Source: Marinobacter sp050379415 (lineage in GTDB: Bacteria > Pseudomonadota > Gammaproteobacteria > Pseudomonadales > Oleiphilaceae). Taken from it: a DNA stretch of 64,000 nucleotides. The first letter of the stretch is position 1. Each line of letters opens with the position of its first letter. Below the pieces are notes generated by a model. It was not told where the DNA came from, searched no databases, and was given only the letters and a program-made list of their open reading frames with translations. The stretch lies in the NCBI RefSeq assembly GCF_050379415.1, contig NZ_JBNRLS010000001.1:558001-622000 (forward strand), written 5' to 3'. Position numbers and translations under genes: made by a program. Positions 34,488-43,392 of the stretch are shown here, piece by piece.

Positions 34488-34501
34488 TTGATAATCATCA
34501 A
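34488..34501 (+). promoter_or_regulatory. FNR/DNR box before norC
   Basis: TTGATAATCATCAA matches TTGAT-N4-ATCAA without mismatch. Its centre is about 79 bp before the norC ATG, leaving room for a transcription start near 34536. Anaerobic or NO-dependent activation of norCB is inferred. Confidence 0.85.
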
Positions 34502-34573
34502 CAGCATTTCAGATGCATCTTTATATCCTAGTGCTGTAGTCAGGTATTCCACAACGACCAAGGAGAGAGACCG

Positions 34574-35023
34574 ATGGCCGAGCGCTTTACCAAAAGCATG
34601 GCCAGGAACATCTACCTGGGAGGCAGTGCCTTCTTTGTATTGCTGTTCCTGGCCCTGACTTTTGATACTCAATCACGGGCCATGCCCGAACGGGATAACC
34701 GGGACCAACTCACCGAGCAGGTAGTCCGGGGCAAACATGTCTGGGAAAACAACAACTGTGTCGGTTGTCATTCCCTGATGGGCGAAGGCGCCTACTTCGC
34801 ACCGGAGCTGGCCAACGTGTTCGACCGCCGGGGTGCCAGTGACTCCGAGGTCTTCAAGGCCTACATGAAGGGCTGGATGAATGCCATGCCTACCAACGTG
34901 CCGGGCCGCCGGCAGATGCCGCAATTCAATCTGACCGACCGGGAAATCGAGGATCTGGCGGCGTTCCTGGAGTGGACGTCCAAGATCGACGATAACGGCT
35001 GGCCACCCAACATTGAAGGCTGA
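34574..35023 (+). CDS. norC: Nitric oxide reductase cytochrome c subunit
   Basis: 149 residues: one N-terminal membrane anchor (about 11-33) and a periplasmic haem-c domain with NNNCVGCHSLMGEGAYFAPEL (CxxCH near 60) and the distal Met in MPQFNLT. It passes electrons from a soluble cytochrome to NorB. Start follows GGAGAGAGACCG. norB begins 15 bp downstream. Confidence 0.95.
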   Translation: MAERFTKSMARNIYLGGSAFFVLLFLALTFDTQSRAMPERDNRDQLTEQVVRGKHVWENNNCVGCHSLMGEGAYFAPELANVFDRRGASDSEVFKAYMKGWMNAMPTNVPGRRQMPQFNLTDREIEDLAAFLEWTSKIDDNGWPPNIEG

Positions 35024-35038
35024 GGGAGCAGAAACGAC

Positions 35039-36454
35039 ATGAAATACGAGTCCCAACGGGTCGCCATGCCCTACTTTATCTTCGCCCTGATCCTGTTCGC
35101 CGGCCAGATTGTGTTTGGCCTGGTGCTGGGTCTGCAGTACGTGGTGGGAGACTTCCTGTTCCCGGAAATTCCCTTCAACGTTGCCCGGATGGTGCACACC
35201 AACCTGCTGATTGTCTGGCTGCTGTTCGGTTTCATGGGCGCCACCTACTACCTGGTGCCGGAAGAAGCACAAACGGAGCTCTACAGTCCTTTGCTGGCCT
35301 GGATCCTGTTCTGGGTGTTCGCAGCCGCCGGCACTCTGACCATCCTCGGTTACCTGTTCGTGGACTACGCCACCCTGGCGGATGTCACCATGAACAAGTT
35401 GCTGCCTACCATGGGCCGCGAATTCCTTGAGCAGCCCACCATCACCAAGATCGGGATAGCGCTCGTAGTGGTCGGGTTCCTGTTCAATATCATGATGACC
35501 GCCCTGAAGGGCCGGAAAACCGTCGTTAACATTGTGCTGATCACCGGCCTGATCGGCCTTGCAGTGCTCTGGCTGTTCTCCTTCTACAACCCCGGTAACC
35601 TGACCCTGGACAAGTACTTCTGGTGGTTCGTGGTGCACCTGTGGGTTGAGGGTGTCTGGGAACTGATCATGGGGGCTATCCTGGCCTATGTGCTGATCAA
35701 GATTACCGGCGTTGACCGGGAAGTGATCGAGAAGTGGCTGTACGTGATCATCGCCATGGCCCTGATCACCGGCATCATAGGCACCGGACACCACTTCTTC
35801 TGGATCGGTCCGCCCGAGTACTGGCTATGGCTGGGTTCGGTGTTCTCCGCGCTGGAGCCGCTGCCGTTCTTCATGATGGTGCTGTTCGCCTTCAACATGA
35901 TCAACCGCCGCCGGCGCAATCACCCGAACAAGGCCGCCATGCTCTGGGCCATGGGTACGGCGGTGATGGCGTTCCTGGGCGCGGGCGTGTGGGGCTTCCT
36001 GCATACCCTGGCCCCAGTGAACTACTACACCCATGGCAGCCAGATCACCGCTGCCCACGGCCACATGGCCTTCTACGGTGCCTACGTGATGATCGTGCTG
36101 ACCATCATTTCCTACGCCATGCCGATCATGCGCGGCCGCCCCTATGGCAACAGCAATACCGCCCAGATACTGGAGATGTGGGGCTTCTGGCTGATGACCA
36201 TCTCCATGGTGTTCATCACCCTGTTCCTGACCGGCGCCGGCATCCTGCAGATCTGGCTGCAACGGATTCCGGAAAGCGGCGAGGCACTGTCGTTTATGGC
36301 CACCCAGGACAACATCTCACTGTTCTACTGGATGCGCTTCGTGGCCGGCTGCTTCTTCCTGGCCGGACTGATCGTGTACTTCGGCAGCTTCTTCATCAAA
36401 GGCCAGGCATCCCCGGCTGAAGAAGTCCGCGGCCCCGCCACCGAAGACGCGTAA
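35039..36454 (+). CDS. norB: Nitric oxide reductase large subunit
   Basis: 471 residues with twelve helices. Ligands of haem b, haem b3 and non-haem iron are visible: RMVHTNLLIVWLLFG, WWFVVHLWVEGVWELIMGA (His plus Glu), GTGHHFFWIG and AAHGHMAFYG. There is no CuB/Tyr cross-link motif, as expected for NO reductase rather than oxidase. Together with NorC it reduces two NO to N2O in the inner membrane without pumping protons. Confidence 0.96.
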   Translation: MKYESQRVAMPYFIFALILFAGQIVFGLVLGLQYVVGDFLFPEIPFNVARMVHTNLLIVWLLFGFMGATYYLVPEEAQTELYSPLLAWILFWVFAAAGTLTILGYLFVDYATLADVTMNKLLPTMGREFLEQPTITKIGIALVVVGFLFNIMMTALKGRKTVVNIVLITGLIGLAVLWLFSFYNPGNLTLDKYFWWFVVHLWVEGVWELIMGAILAYVLIKITGVDREVIEKWLYVIIAMALITGIIGTGHHFFWIGPPEYWLWLGSVFSALEPLPFFMMVLFAFNMINRRRRNHPNKAAMLWAMGTAVMAFLGAGVWGFLHTLAPVNYYTHGSQITAAHGHMAFYGAYVMIVLTIISYAMPIMRGRPYGNSNTAQILEMWGFWLMTISMVFITLFLTGAGILQIWLQRIPESGEALSFMATQDNISLFYWMRFVAGCFFLAGLIVYFGSFFIKGQASPAEEVRGPATEDA

Positions 36455-36466
36455 ACCCACCCCTGA

Positions 36467-36496
36467 GCGGGGCTGCCGGCCGCCCGGCAGCCCCCG
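36467..36496. terminator. GC-rich hairpin after norB
   Basis: GGGGCTGCCGG (36469-36479) pairs with CCGGCAGCCCC (36484-36494). There is no T-run, so it is more likely a stabiliser or attenuator that lowers expression of the genes after norCB. Confidence 0.55.
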
Positions 36497-36515
36497 CCAA
36501 ACCCGGATACCGACC

Positions 36516-37466
36516 GTGCAAGCACAAGCCGTCAACCCAAAGGACACTCTGCAGAGGAATCGCCTGATCACCCGGGTCAGTTTCTTCGCGCTGTTCCTGC
36601 TTGCACCGGTCCTCAACCTGTTTCGTTACGACCTGACCGAGACCCGCTTTATCCTGTTCGGGTTTCCGCTTTCCTTTAACCTCAACCTGGACTGGGTCGC
36701 CCATAGCTCACCGGCGGATGTCGCCGGGCAGATCCTGTTCTGGTTCATTCTCCCCATCCTCGTGCTCGTACCGCTGGTGCTTTGGGTTGCGTGGAAATGG
36801 GGACGGATCTACTGCGGCTGGCTCTGCCCGCATTTTTCCGTAGTGGAAACCATCAATCATCTGATGACCCGGATCACCGGCCGCCCTACCCTGTGGGAAG
36901 CACTGAAGAAAGGCCGCCGGGGCAAAGTCATCCACTGGGCTGGACTGACCCTGGTGTGCGGACTGATCGGGTTCTCCTGGGCACTGGCAATGCTCTCGTA
37001 TCTGCTGCCGCCGATTCCTCTGTACACCGATCTCGTGACCGGCAATCTGGCGTTCTACCCCTCGGTATTCCTTGCCGTGACCAGTGCCGTTTTCACCCTG
37101 GACTTCCTGTTTGCCCGGCATCTGTTCTGCAAGTATGGCTGCGCCTTCGGCGTGGTGCAGAGCATCGCCTGGATGACCAATGGCCGGGGCCGAATGGTGA
37201 CCTTCGATACCGCCCGCGCCGCCGCCTGCCGGGACTGCACCAAGGCCTGTGACGAAGCTTGCCCGATGCGGCTGCCCACCCGCAGTCACAAGCGGGCCAA
37301 GTTCACCTGTACCCAGTGCCTGCAATGCGTGAGCGCCTGCCGGGAGGTTCAGAAAGACAATCCCGAGGGCAGCCTGCTGCACTGGGAGCCGGGCGAGCCC
37401 AACCGCCAGACCGTACTGATCCCGGTGCACCAGCTGGACAACGAACCAGCCGGGCGGCGGAGCTGA
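36516..37466 (+). CDS. CcoG/RdxA-like polyferredoxin
   Basis: 316 residues with a GTG start at 36516. Four or five hydrophobic helices and a C-terminal cytoplasmic domain with two 4Fe-4S clusters: CRDCTKACDEACPM and CTQCLQCVSACREV. Membrane Cys pairs (IYCGWLCPHFSVVE and LFCKYGCAFGVVQ) are typical of the CcoG/NapH/NosR superfamily. CcoG delivers or reduces copper for the CuB centre of cbb3 oxidase. NorB has no copper, so its place here is puzzling; it may support iron or haem redox in Nor assembly. It is not shown to be nosR. No ccoNOP genes are in the window. Confidence 0.8.
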   Translation: MQAQAVNPKDTLQRNRLITRVSFFALFLLAPVLNLFRYDLTETRFILFGFPLSFNLNLDWVAHSSPADVAGQILFWFILPILVLVPLVLWVAWKWGRIYCGWLCPHFSVVETINHLMTRITGRPTLWEALKKGRRGKVIHWAGLTLVCGLIGFSWALAMLSYLLPPIPLYTDLVTGNLAFYPSVFLAVTSAVFTLDFLFARHLFCKYGCAFGVVQSIAWMTNGRGRMVTFDTARAAACRDCTKACDEACPMRLPTRSHKRAKFTCTQCLQCVSACREVQKDNPEGSLLHWEPGEPNRQTVLIPVHQLDNEPAGRRS

Positions 37467-37479
37467 CGAGGAGCAAGCA

Positions 37480-39303
37480 ATGGAAGAATGGGTTGGCTAC
37501 AAATGGCATGAATACATCACCCGCCAGGCGCTGGGCGAGTTTCCCGAACATGCCGTCCACCTGAAAGACGAAGCCCGCAACCTGGGCATCCTGTTCCGGG
37601 CCCTGGGCGGTGATCCGGCATTGAGCCTGGTAACGGCCGAACCCCGGCATTTCCGGTTGCGCCGGCGATTCCTGCACAAGCTCGCCGGCACCCATCGCAA
37701 GTTCGAACTGGCCTGGCGTGATGACCAGAACCTGCGACTGCCCGAACGCGTGGCCCTGTTTCCGTCAGCAAGCCTGAATCGGGACCTGTACCTCTGGCTG
37801 GCAGCGCTGGCCGCCTCGCCGGAACCGGAGGAAAGCGACTGGTTCACCGGCAACCAGGCCATGGTCCAGGACGTACTGGAGCGCTGGCCGGGGCTGGAGC
37901 GCATCTATCAGCGCCTGGTCAGTCACTCACTGCAGTGGCGTCCACACCCGGATGACCTGCCACCAGTCGAAGCGGCCCGGGAAGACGCCATTCGCCAGGC
38001 GTTGATTCACCCTGGCAGCGTCACCCGGATTCCGGATGCCGGCACCGACCCATGGCCTGTCATTCTGTGGCTGTACCCGTCCCTGAACCAGAGCCCTGCC
38101 AACGGCCAGGTGATTGGCGATGACAACACCCAATCCAGCCCCGGCGGCCTGTCGAAAAAACGCAAGCGCCGGCAAGCGGAACGGGTCGAAGGGTTCGACC
38201 GGGACCAGGGCCTGATGATCTTCCGTCTGGAGAGCCTGTTCTCCTGGACCGAGTTCATTCCCGTGGACCGGGCCGGTGACGACACCGAGGAGGAAGACGC
38301 CGAGGCCGTGGCTGACGACATGGACATGATCTCCGTCTCCAACGACCGGCGCGAGACCTCTTCCTCCATCAAGTTCGACCTCGACCTGCCCTCGGAAGAA
38401 AATGACGACCTGCGCCTGGGCCCCGGCATTCACCTGCCGGAGTGGGACTGGCGCAGCCAGAGCTACCGGGAGAAATTCTGCTGCCTGCAGCCCATGCTGG
38501 CCCGGGACGCCCAGCCGGCAGAGCTGCCCGAACCTCTGCGGCGGCCCGCCAAACGGCTGCAACGGCAGTTCAATGCCCTGAAACCGCTCAAACAGTGGCA
38601 GAAGCGCCAGGTGGAGGGCGACGAACTGGATCTGGATGCCTGCCTGGAGCGGGAGGTCCAGAACCGCCAGCGCCAGGGCGCCATCGACCAGAAACTGTTC
38701 CGGCGTTGCCAGCAAAGCCAGCGGGACCTGGCCTGCCTGGTGCTGGCCGATGTATCCCTGTCCACCGAAACCTATATCAACAACCACCAGCGCGTGATCG
38801 ACGTGGCCCGGGATGGCCTGCAAATGCTCAGCGAGGCGCTGCAGGCCAGCCGCGACCCGTTCGCGCTGTTCGCTTTTTCCTCCCGGCGCCGGGACCACGT
38901 GCGTTTCCATCACCTCAAGGGCTTTGACGAGGCCTATACCGGCACCATCCGGGGTCGCATCCAGGCCCTGGAGCCGGGCTACTACACTCGAATGGGCACC
39001 GCTATCCGCCAGGCAACCCGATTACTCAAGACCCGTCACGAACACCAGAAGATCCTGCTGCTGCTCACCGACGGCAAGCCCAACGATCTGGATCTGTACG
39101 AAGGTCGTTACGGCGTGGAAGACACCCGCATGGCGGTGCAGGAGGCCCATAAGGCCGGCCTGACCCCGTTCTGCGTCACCATCGACGACGAGGCCAGCGA
39201 ATACCTGCCCTACGTGTTCGGCAGCAACCATTACGTGGTCATCCGGGACCCGGCCCAGCTGCCGCTGCAACTGCCCAAACTCTATCTCAACCTGACCCGA
39301 TGA
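37480..39303 (+). CDS. norD: NorD, von Willebrand-domain activator of NO reductase
   Basis: 607 residues, the usual size. N-terminal two-thirds are charged and unusual for any other family; the C-terminal 200 residues form a VWA domain with MIDAS residues in LVLADVSLSTETYI (about 420) and LLLTDGKPNDLDLYEGRYG. NorD works with the MoxR-type ATPase NorQ to insert the non-haem iron of NorB. norQ lies 1.3 kb away on the opposite strand. The ATG follows GAGGAGCAAGCA; the end overlaps norE by 4 bp. Confidence 0.93.
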   Translation: MEEWVGYKWHEYITRQALGEFPEHAVHLKDEARNLGILFRALGGDPALSLVTAEPRHFRLRRRFLHKLAGTHRKFELAWRDDQNLRLPERVALFPSASLNRDLYLWLAALAASPEPEESDWFTGNQAMVQDVLERWPGLERIYQRLVSHSLQWRPHPDDLPPVEAAREDAIRQALIHPGSVTRIPDAGTDPWPVILWLYPSLNQSPANGQVIGDDNTQSSPGGLSKKRKRRQAERVEGFDRDQGLMIFRLESLFSWTEFIPVDRAGDDTEEEDAEAVADDMDMISVSNDRRETSSSIKFDLDLPSEENDDLRLGPGIHLPEWDWRSQSYREKFCCLQPMLARDAQPAELPEPLRRPAKRLQRQFNALKPLKQWQKRQVEGDELDLDACLEREVQNRQRQGAIDQKLFRRCQQSQRDLACLVLADVSLSTETYINNHQRVIDVARDGLQMLSEALQASRDPFALFAFSSRRRDHVRFHHLKGFDEAYTGTIRGRIQALEPGYYTRMGTAIRQATRLLKTRHEHQKILLLLTDGKPNDLDLYEGRYGVEDTRMAVQEAHKAGLTPFCVTIDDEASEYLPYVFGSNHYVVIRDPAQLPLQLPKLYLNLTR

Positions 39304-39881
39304 CCATGAACGACCTGACTGCAACCAGGGCCAGACACCTGCCCGGCGACATCGCCGTCTGGATGTTCATCTTTGCCGAACTGGCGGTGTTCGGCATCCT
39401 GTTCATCGGTTTCACCGTGGCCCGCAGTCTTGATCCGGCCACTTTCCAGGCCGGCCGAGAGGTTCTGCATCCGTGGATCGGTCTGCTCAATACCGTGGCA
39501 CTGATCACCGCCAGCTATCTGGTGGCCACCGCGGTGCACCGGCTCCGTCACGGCGAACAGGGCAGCCGGCTGCGTCTGTGGCTCGCGCTGGCAGTTTCCA
39601 GCGTCTACACCATGGGCAAACTCTGGGAATACGCTGACCTGTATGGCCAAGGCTACAACCTGGGCACCGACACCTTTTTCATGTTTTATTTTTTCCTGAC
39701 CTTCTTCCATTTCATGCACGTGGTGCTGGGACAGATCATCCTGGTCGTCCTGGCGGTAAAAGTCGGCAATGGCGACTACGACGGTACCGACATGAACGGC
39801 ATGGAGTCCGGTGCTTCTTACTGGCACATGGTAGACCTGGTGTGGCTGGTGCTTTTTCCGATGGTTTATGTGCTGGCGTGA
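39300..39881 (+). CDS. norE: NorE, cytochrome-oxidase subunit III-like protein
   Basis: 193 residues with five helices in the COX3 fold (FAELAVFGILFIGF, FFLTFFHFMHVVLGQ, YWHMVDLVWLVLF). It lacks the other half of oxidase subunit III. NorE/NorF aid Nor activity; their precise step is not established. Overlaps norD by 4 bp and precedes norF by 12 bp. Confidence 0.92.
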   Translation: MTMNDLTATRARHLPGDIAVWMFIFAELAVFGILFIGFTVARSLDPATFQAGREVLHPWIGLLNTVALITASYLVATAVHRLRHGEQGSRLRLWLALAVSSVYTMGKLWEYADLYGQGYNLGTDTFFMFYFFLTFFHFMHVVLGQIILVVLAVKVGNGDYDGTDMNGMESGASYWHMVDLVWLVLFPMVYVLA

Positions 39882-39893
39882 GGAGAAACTGAC

Positions 39894-40133
39894 ATGCTGA
39901 CAATCTACCTGGCGTTGATGATCTGCACTGCGTTACCAGTCATCGCCCTGCAAACGGGTCTGGGGCCCGGGTTCCTGGCCTGGCTGGTGTTTGCGCTGAT
40001 TGTGGTGAAGGCGATGTTGCTGGTAGACCACTTCATGGAAATGCGGAAAGCGCCACGAGGCTGGCGCCTCGCCGCCCAGGCCTGGGCGCCGGTGGTGGTG
40101 GCGGTGATCGCCGGGTTTCATGCGGCGAGCTAG
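39894..40133 (+). CDS. norF: NorF-like small membrane protein
   Basis: 79 residues with two or three helices and VVKAMLLVDHFMEMRKAP, the Lys/His pattern of cytochrome oxidase subunit IV-like NorF proteins. It follows norE closely and is the last gene before the REP-like palindromes. Start follows GAGGAGAAACTGAC. Confidence 0.82.
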   Translation: MLTIYLALMICTALPVIALQTGLGPGFLAWLVFALIVVKAMLLVDHFMEMRKAPRGWRLAAQAWAPVVVAVIAGFHAAS

Positions 40134-40158
40134 TGCCCCATCTGGGGTGTTTTCGGCG

Positions 40159-40262
40159 TGAAGATGGGGTCAGATGAAGGCTTTCATCAGACCCCGGAGT
40201 AACCCCGCGAGCTGGCCGGAACCTGGGGTCAGATGAAAGCCTTCATCTGACCCCGTCTTCAT
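40159..40262. repeat. REP/BIME-like pair of palindromes
   Basis: Two copies of a 30-bp palindrome with arms GGGGTCAGATGAA and TTCATCTGACCCC: 40166-40195 (one-base mismatch in the right arm) and 40225-40254 (perfect arms). Longer flanking arms (GAAGA at 40160-40164 and TCTTC at 40256-40260) make the pair a compound BIME-like unit. It lies between convergent norF and the small membrane gene and can also terminate both. This motif is of the kind mobilised by REP-associated tyrosine transposases (TnpA-REP). Confidence 0.7.
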
Positions 40263-40266
40263 AGGG

Positions 40267-40641
40267 CTACAACCAGCGCTTGGGAAACAAAGGCTTCTTG
40301 TCAGCCATCGCCTGCGCCAGGGCCACCATCCCCCACAACACAAACCCCGTATGTAGCACGATGGCCCACACCAGGGAAAAGGTCCAGAAGTGCCCGGTAT
40401 TGCCCAGGGCCAGCCAGGCCACGCCCACGCCAGAGCTGATCAACACCGCGCCGACCACCGACATGATCAGCGCCGCCCGGGCATGGGCCCGGCGCAGGAT
40501 ATGGTCATCCTCGCCATGAAGATACAACCACACCAGCACAGCAAACCCGATCACCGGAATTGCCAAAAGATTCAGCAAATACCAGATAACCGGGATCACC
40601 GCCCCGCTAGCGACTTTCTCCCGGCCGCCCGAATATTGCAT
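40267..40641 (-). CDS. Small membrane protein after norQ
   Basis: About 124 residues from the ATG at 40641 with a strong GGAGGTGGTGT in front; the longer frame would run into norQ. Three or four helices, with RRAHARAALIMSVVGAVLIS as a conserved-looking loop and helix. It overlaps the 3' end of norQ by 35 bp, so it belongs to the nirC-norQ transcript. I do not recognise a named family; DUF4870-like topology is the closest impression. Confidence 0.65.
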   Translation of the reverse strand: MQYSGGREKVASGAVIPVIWYLLNLLAIPVIGFAVLVWLYLHGEDDHILRRAHARAALIMSVVGAVLISSGVGVAWLALGNTGHFWTFSLVWAIVLHTGFVLWGMVALAQAMADKKPLFPKRWL

Positions 40642-41395
40642 ACACCACCTCCATGAGTGCTGCCACCGTGGCTTCATCGTCCGACAATGGCTCGATCATG
40701 CCGGCACGCACCGCATCCAGCGGCGGCAGACCGGCCTTGATCATCATTGCCGTGTGGATCAGCAGGCGCGTAGACGCCGCCTCTTCCAGATCGTGATCCT
40801 TCAGGTTCCTCAGTGCCGACGCCAGACTCACCAGCTGCCTGGCCAGGTCCCGGTCGCAGCCGGCTTCCTTGGCGACAATGGTCTGCTCTGACGCCTCGGA
40901 GGGATAGTCGAACCGCAGCGACACGAAGCGCTGCCGGGTGCTCGGCTTCATGCCCTTGAGCAGGCTCTGATACCCCGGGTTATAGGACACCACCAGCATG
41001 AATCCGGGCGCCGCCTCCAGCAGTTCACCGGTGCGTTCGATGGGCAGCTCCCGGCGATCGTCGGCCAGCGGGTGGAGTACCACCGTGGTGTCCTTCCGGG
41101 CTTCCACCACTTCGTCCAGATAGCAGATCCCACCTTCCCGGACCGCCCGCGTGAGCGGGCCATCCTGCCAGTAGGTGCCATCAGGACCGATCAGATGCCG
41201 CCCCACCAGGTCTGCCGCCGTCAGGTCATCGTGACAGGCCACCGTGTACACTGGCCGATTCAGCTGCTCCGCCATGTAGCGGACAAAGCGGGTCTTGCCG
41301 CAGCCGGTGGGGCCCTTGATCAGCACAGGCAGGCCGTTGTCGGCCGCGGCCTGGAAAAGGTCGATCTCATTGCCAACCGGTTGATAGAACGTCAT
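40607..41395 (-). CDS. norQ: NorQ/NirQ, MoxR-type AAA+ ATPase
   Basis: 262 residues: Walker A GPTGCGKTRFVRYMAEQL (about 29-47), Walker B GGICYLDEVVEARKD, sensor region MLVVSYNPGYQ and arginine finger in KPSTRQRFVSLRFDY. It is the NirQ/NorQ/CbbQ branch of MoxR ATPases and acts on NorB with NorD. Encoded on the nir minus transcript, overlapping the PhnD-like gene by 4 bp. Confidence 0.94.
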   Translation of the reverse strand: MTFYQPVGNEIDLFQAAADNGLPVLIKGPTGCGKTRFVRYMAEQLNRPVYTVACHDDLTAADLVGRHLIGPDGTYWQDGPLTRAVREGGICYLDEVVEARKDTTVVLHPLADDRRELPIERTGELLEAAPGFMLVVSYNPGYQSLLKGMKPSTRQRFVSLRFDYPSEASEQTIVAKEAGCDRDLARQLVSLASALRNLKDHDLEEAASTRLLIHTAMMIKAGLPPLDAVRAGMIEPLSDDEATVAALMEVVYAIFGRPGESR

Positions 41396-42168
41396 TGGGA
41401 AACTTCCTCTGAATTCAGGCGCTCAGGCCTGCTAAAACCATGAACCCATTCGGGAAAAACCGAGAAGATCTGGCGATCACCGCTGCGGGTGAGCCCTCCC
41501 AGAGCATCCTCGCAAAGCAGGGCGGGCATGTTCCAGCCCGTTCCCCGATACCATCCACCTGCGGAAACAGGCTTGCCGGCCCAGGTGACAACCAGACCAT
41601 TTTTCTTCAGCATCGGCTCAACAAAGCCCGCCTCCGAAACCGCCGCATGGGTGTTATTGTGGAGTAAAAGGCCCAGCGCCGAGCTATAGTCCCCGGCTTC
41701 ATAAAGCTGCTGCCGGGCCGGCTTCACGCCCACTTCCGCCAGGGCTGCCAGGGCCAATCGGGAACCAAGCGGATCCGGCCCCTCCACGGTCGCAAGATCA
41801 CGCCCTGCCAGCTCGGCGATTGAACCTACCCCCGCCGTTCGGCGGGTCACCCAGACAGGCGTGGGCCGATTGCCCTTCCGGTTGGTTGCCACCAGCACCG
41901 GCGCATTGTCGGCCCCGGTCTCACCGGACCGGAACTCAAGCACGACATCCTGTCCAGGCTCACCAAACCGCACATCCGCCGAACAGCCGGCCTGTGCCAG
42001 AAAGCTGGTCAGACGGTGGCGGGCAACGGCGGTCACCTCCGTAACGGACTCGATGCGGATCCCCAATGGCGACGGATTTCCGGCTGCACCAGAGCCCGCC
42101 GACACCGCCATGCCAAACACCAGTGTCAAGGCAACCCGACCCCGAGGATGGCTACAGACCAAGCGCAT
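41392..42168 (-). CDS. PhnD-like periplasmic binding protein in the nir cluster
   Basis: About 258 residues, choosing the ATG at 42168, which gives a signal peptide (LTLVFGMAVSAGSGAAG); a TTG or ATG at 42213 or 42210 is possible. The mature part follows the phosphonate/SsuA-type periplasmic binding protein pattern (GIRIESVTEV... LAGRDLATVEGPDPLGSRLAL ...) with the hinge and C-terminal lobe. No cognate ABC permease or ATPase is nearby. It sits between nirF and norQ, with a 17-bp overlap with the end of nirF. Ligand unknown. Confidence 0.75.
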   Translation of the reverse strand: MRLVCSHPRGRVALTLVFGMAVSAGSGAAGNPSPLGIRIESVTEVTAVARHRLTSFLAQAGCSADVRFGEPGQDVVLEFRSGETGADNAPVLVATNRKGNRPTPVWVTRRTAGVGSIAELAGRDLATVEGPDPLGSRLALAALAEVGVKPARQQLYEAGDYSSALGLLLHNNTHAAVSEAGFVEPMLKKNGLVVTWAGKPVSAGGWYRGTGWNMPALLCEDALGGLTRSGDRQIFSVFPEWVHGFSRPERLNSEEVSQ

Positions 42169-43369
42169 GGGCCCGGCTGGTGAAAAAGATGCCACTGGGT
42201 TTCTCCGCATCAAGCGTTGCCACCGGCTCCAGGGTCCGGGTGCTGTACACCGTCACCCGATTGCTGTCCCGGGCAGACACCCAGACCTCCTCGCCCCGGG
42301 GTGTAAACTCCATATGCAGTACCGCCTCGCCAGGCTCCAGGGTCCGGATAATTTCCCGTGCCTGTGAATCAATCACCTGCACCACATCGTTATTCGGGTG
42401 GGCAAAGCTGACCCAGATCTGCCGGTTGTCGGGGCTGGCCATCACAAACACCGGCTGACCCTGCACGGGAATCCGGTCCACCAGTGACCAGTCATCCATC
42501 TTCGCCACAAGCACCTGGTGGTGCCCGACCGCCGGGAAAAACGCCCGGCCATCGGCGATGGCCCAGCCTTCCAGGTGAGGCATCTTGTACACCGGCAGTT
42601 TCTGTTCGCTCTTGCCGTAGTCCGGCAGGATCTCGGTCACCGCCTGCTCCGGATTCCACAGATCCAGCAGGGACAAACCGTCCTCGCCGAAGAGGCCGGC
42701 AATGTAGTAACGGCCGTCCGGAGTGATCAGCGCATCGTAGGGGGCGTCGCCAGCATCGAACTTGCGAACCTCGGGCCCGGAAACGGCCATATCGAGGGTC
42801 CAGATTTCGTCCGCATCAAACAGGCTGAAGACAAACCGGTTGCCCGGTGCATCCACCAACCCGACGGTCTTGGAGTGCACTGCCTTGCCCTCGGCGTCTG
42901 TGTAGCTGGCCGGAATATCCATCACCAGCTTCAGGGTCTCGCTGTCAAAAACCTTCACGCCCCCGGGCTCGTAGTTGGAGACCGCCACGAACTGGCCGTC
43001 CTGGGAAATGGCGCCACCAATGCTGTTACCGGACTGGATCACCCGCTCGACAATGGACCGGGCCAACAGATCCACCTTGGTCAGCCCGCCATCGCGGCCG
43101 AACACAAAGCCGTAGCGGCCGTCCCGGGAGTAAACCACCGAGGCGTGGGAGAGATCCCCGAGCCCTTCAACCCGCCCGAGCACTGTGTGCCGAGAGGTAT
43201 TGATCACCAGCACCGAACCGGTCGCACGCTCAATGATCAGCCCGAGATCACCGGTGCCCATCAATTCATGCGACGGTGAGGCGGGAGTGAACACCTGGCA
43301 GCCTGCAAGCCCCACCATCAGGAGGACTATCAGTAACAGACGATGGAAAACATGTCCGGGACGATCCAT
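42152..43369 (-). CDS. nirF: NirF, haem d1 biogenesis protein
   Basis: 405 residues. N-terminus LLIVLLMVGLAGCQVF contains a lipobox with Cys near residue 24, so it is a periplasmic lipoprotein. The rest is the eight-bladed d1-type propeller shared with NirS and NirN but without a haem c domain. NirF catalyses a late haem d1 step (dehydrogenation of the tetrapyrrole side chain in recent work). Lies 23 bp after nirC. Confidence 0.95.
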   Translation of the reverse strand: MDRPGHVFHRLLLIVLLMVGLAGCQVFTPASPSHELMGTGDLGLIIERATGSVLVINTSRHTVLGRVEGLGDLSHASVVYSRDGRYGFVFGRDGGLTKVDLLARSIVERVIQSGNSIGGAISQDGQFVAVSNYEPGGVKVFDSETLKLVMDIPASYTDAEGKAVHSKTVGLVDAPGNRFVFSLFDADEIWTLDMAVSGPEVRKFDAGDAPYDALITPDGRYYIAGLFGEDGLSLLDLWNPEQAVTEILPDYGKSEQKLPVYKMPHLEGWAIADGRAFFPAVGHHQVLVAKMDDWSLVDRIPVQGQPVFVMASPDNRQIWVSFAHPNNDVVQVIDSQAREIIRTLEPGEAVLHMEFTPRGEEVWVSARDSNRVTVYSTRTLEPVATLDAEKPSGIFFTSRAHALGL

Positions 43370-43392
43370 TGCTTGGCGAGCCTCCGAGTATG

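Noticed and set aside
36516..37466. Calling the polyferredoxin nosR or napH
   Set aside because: NosR is much longer with an FMN domain, and NapH is shorter; CcoG-like size and Cys pattern fit better.
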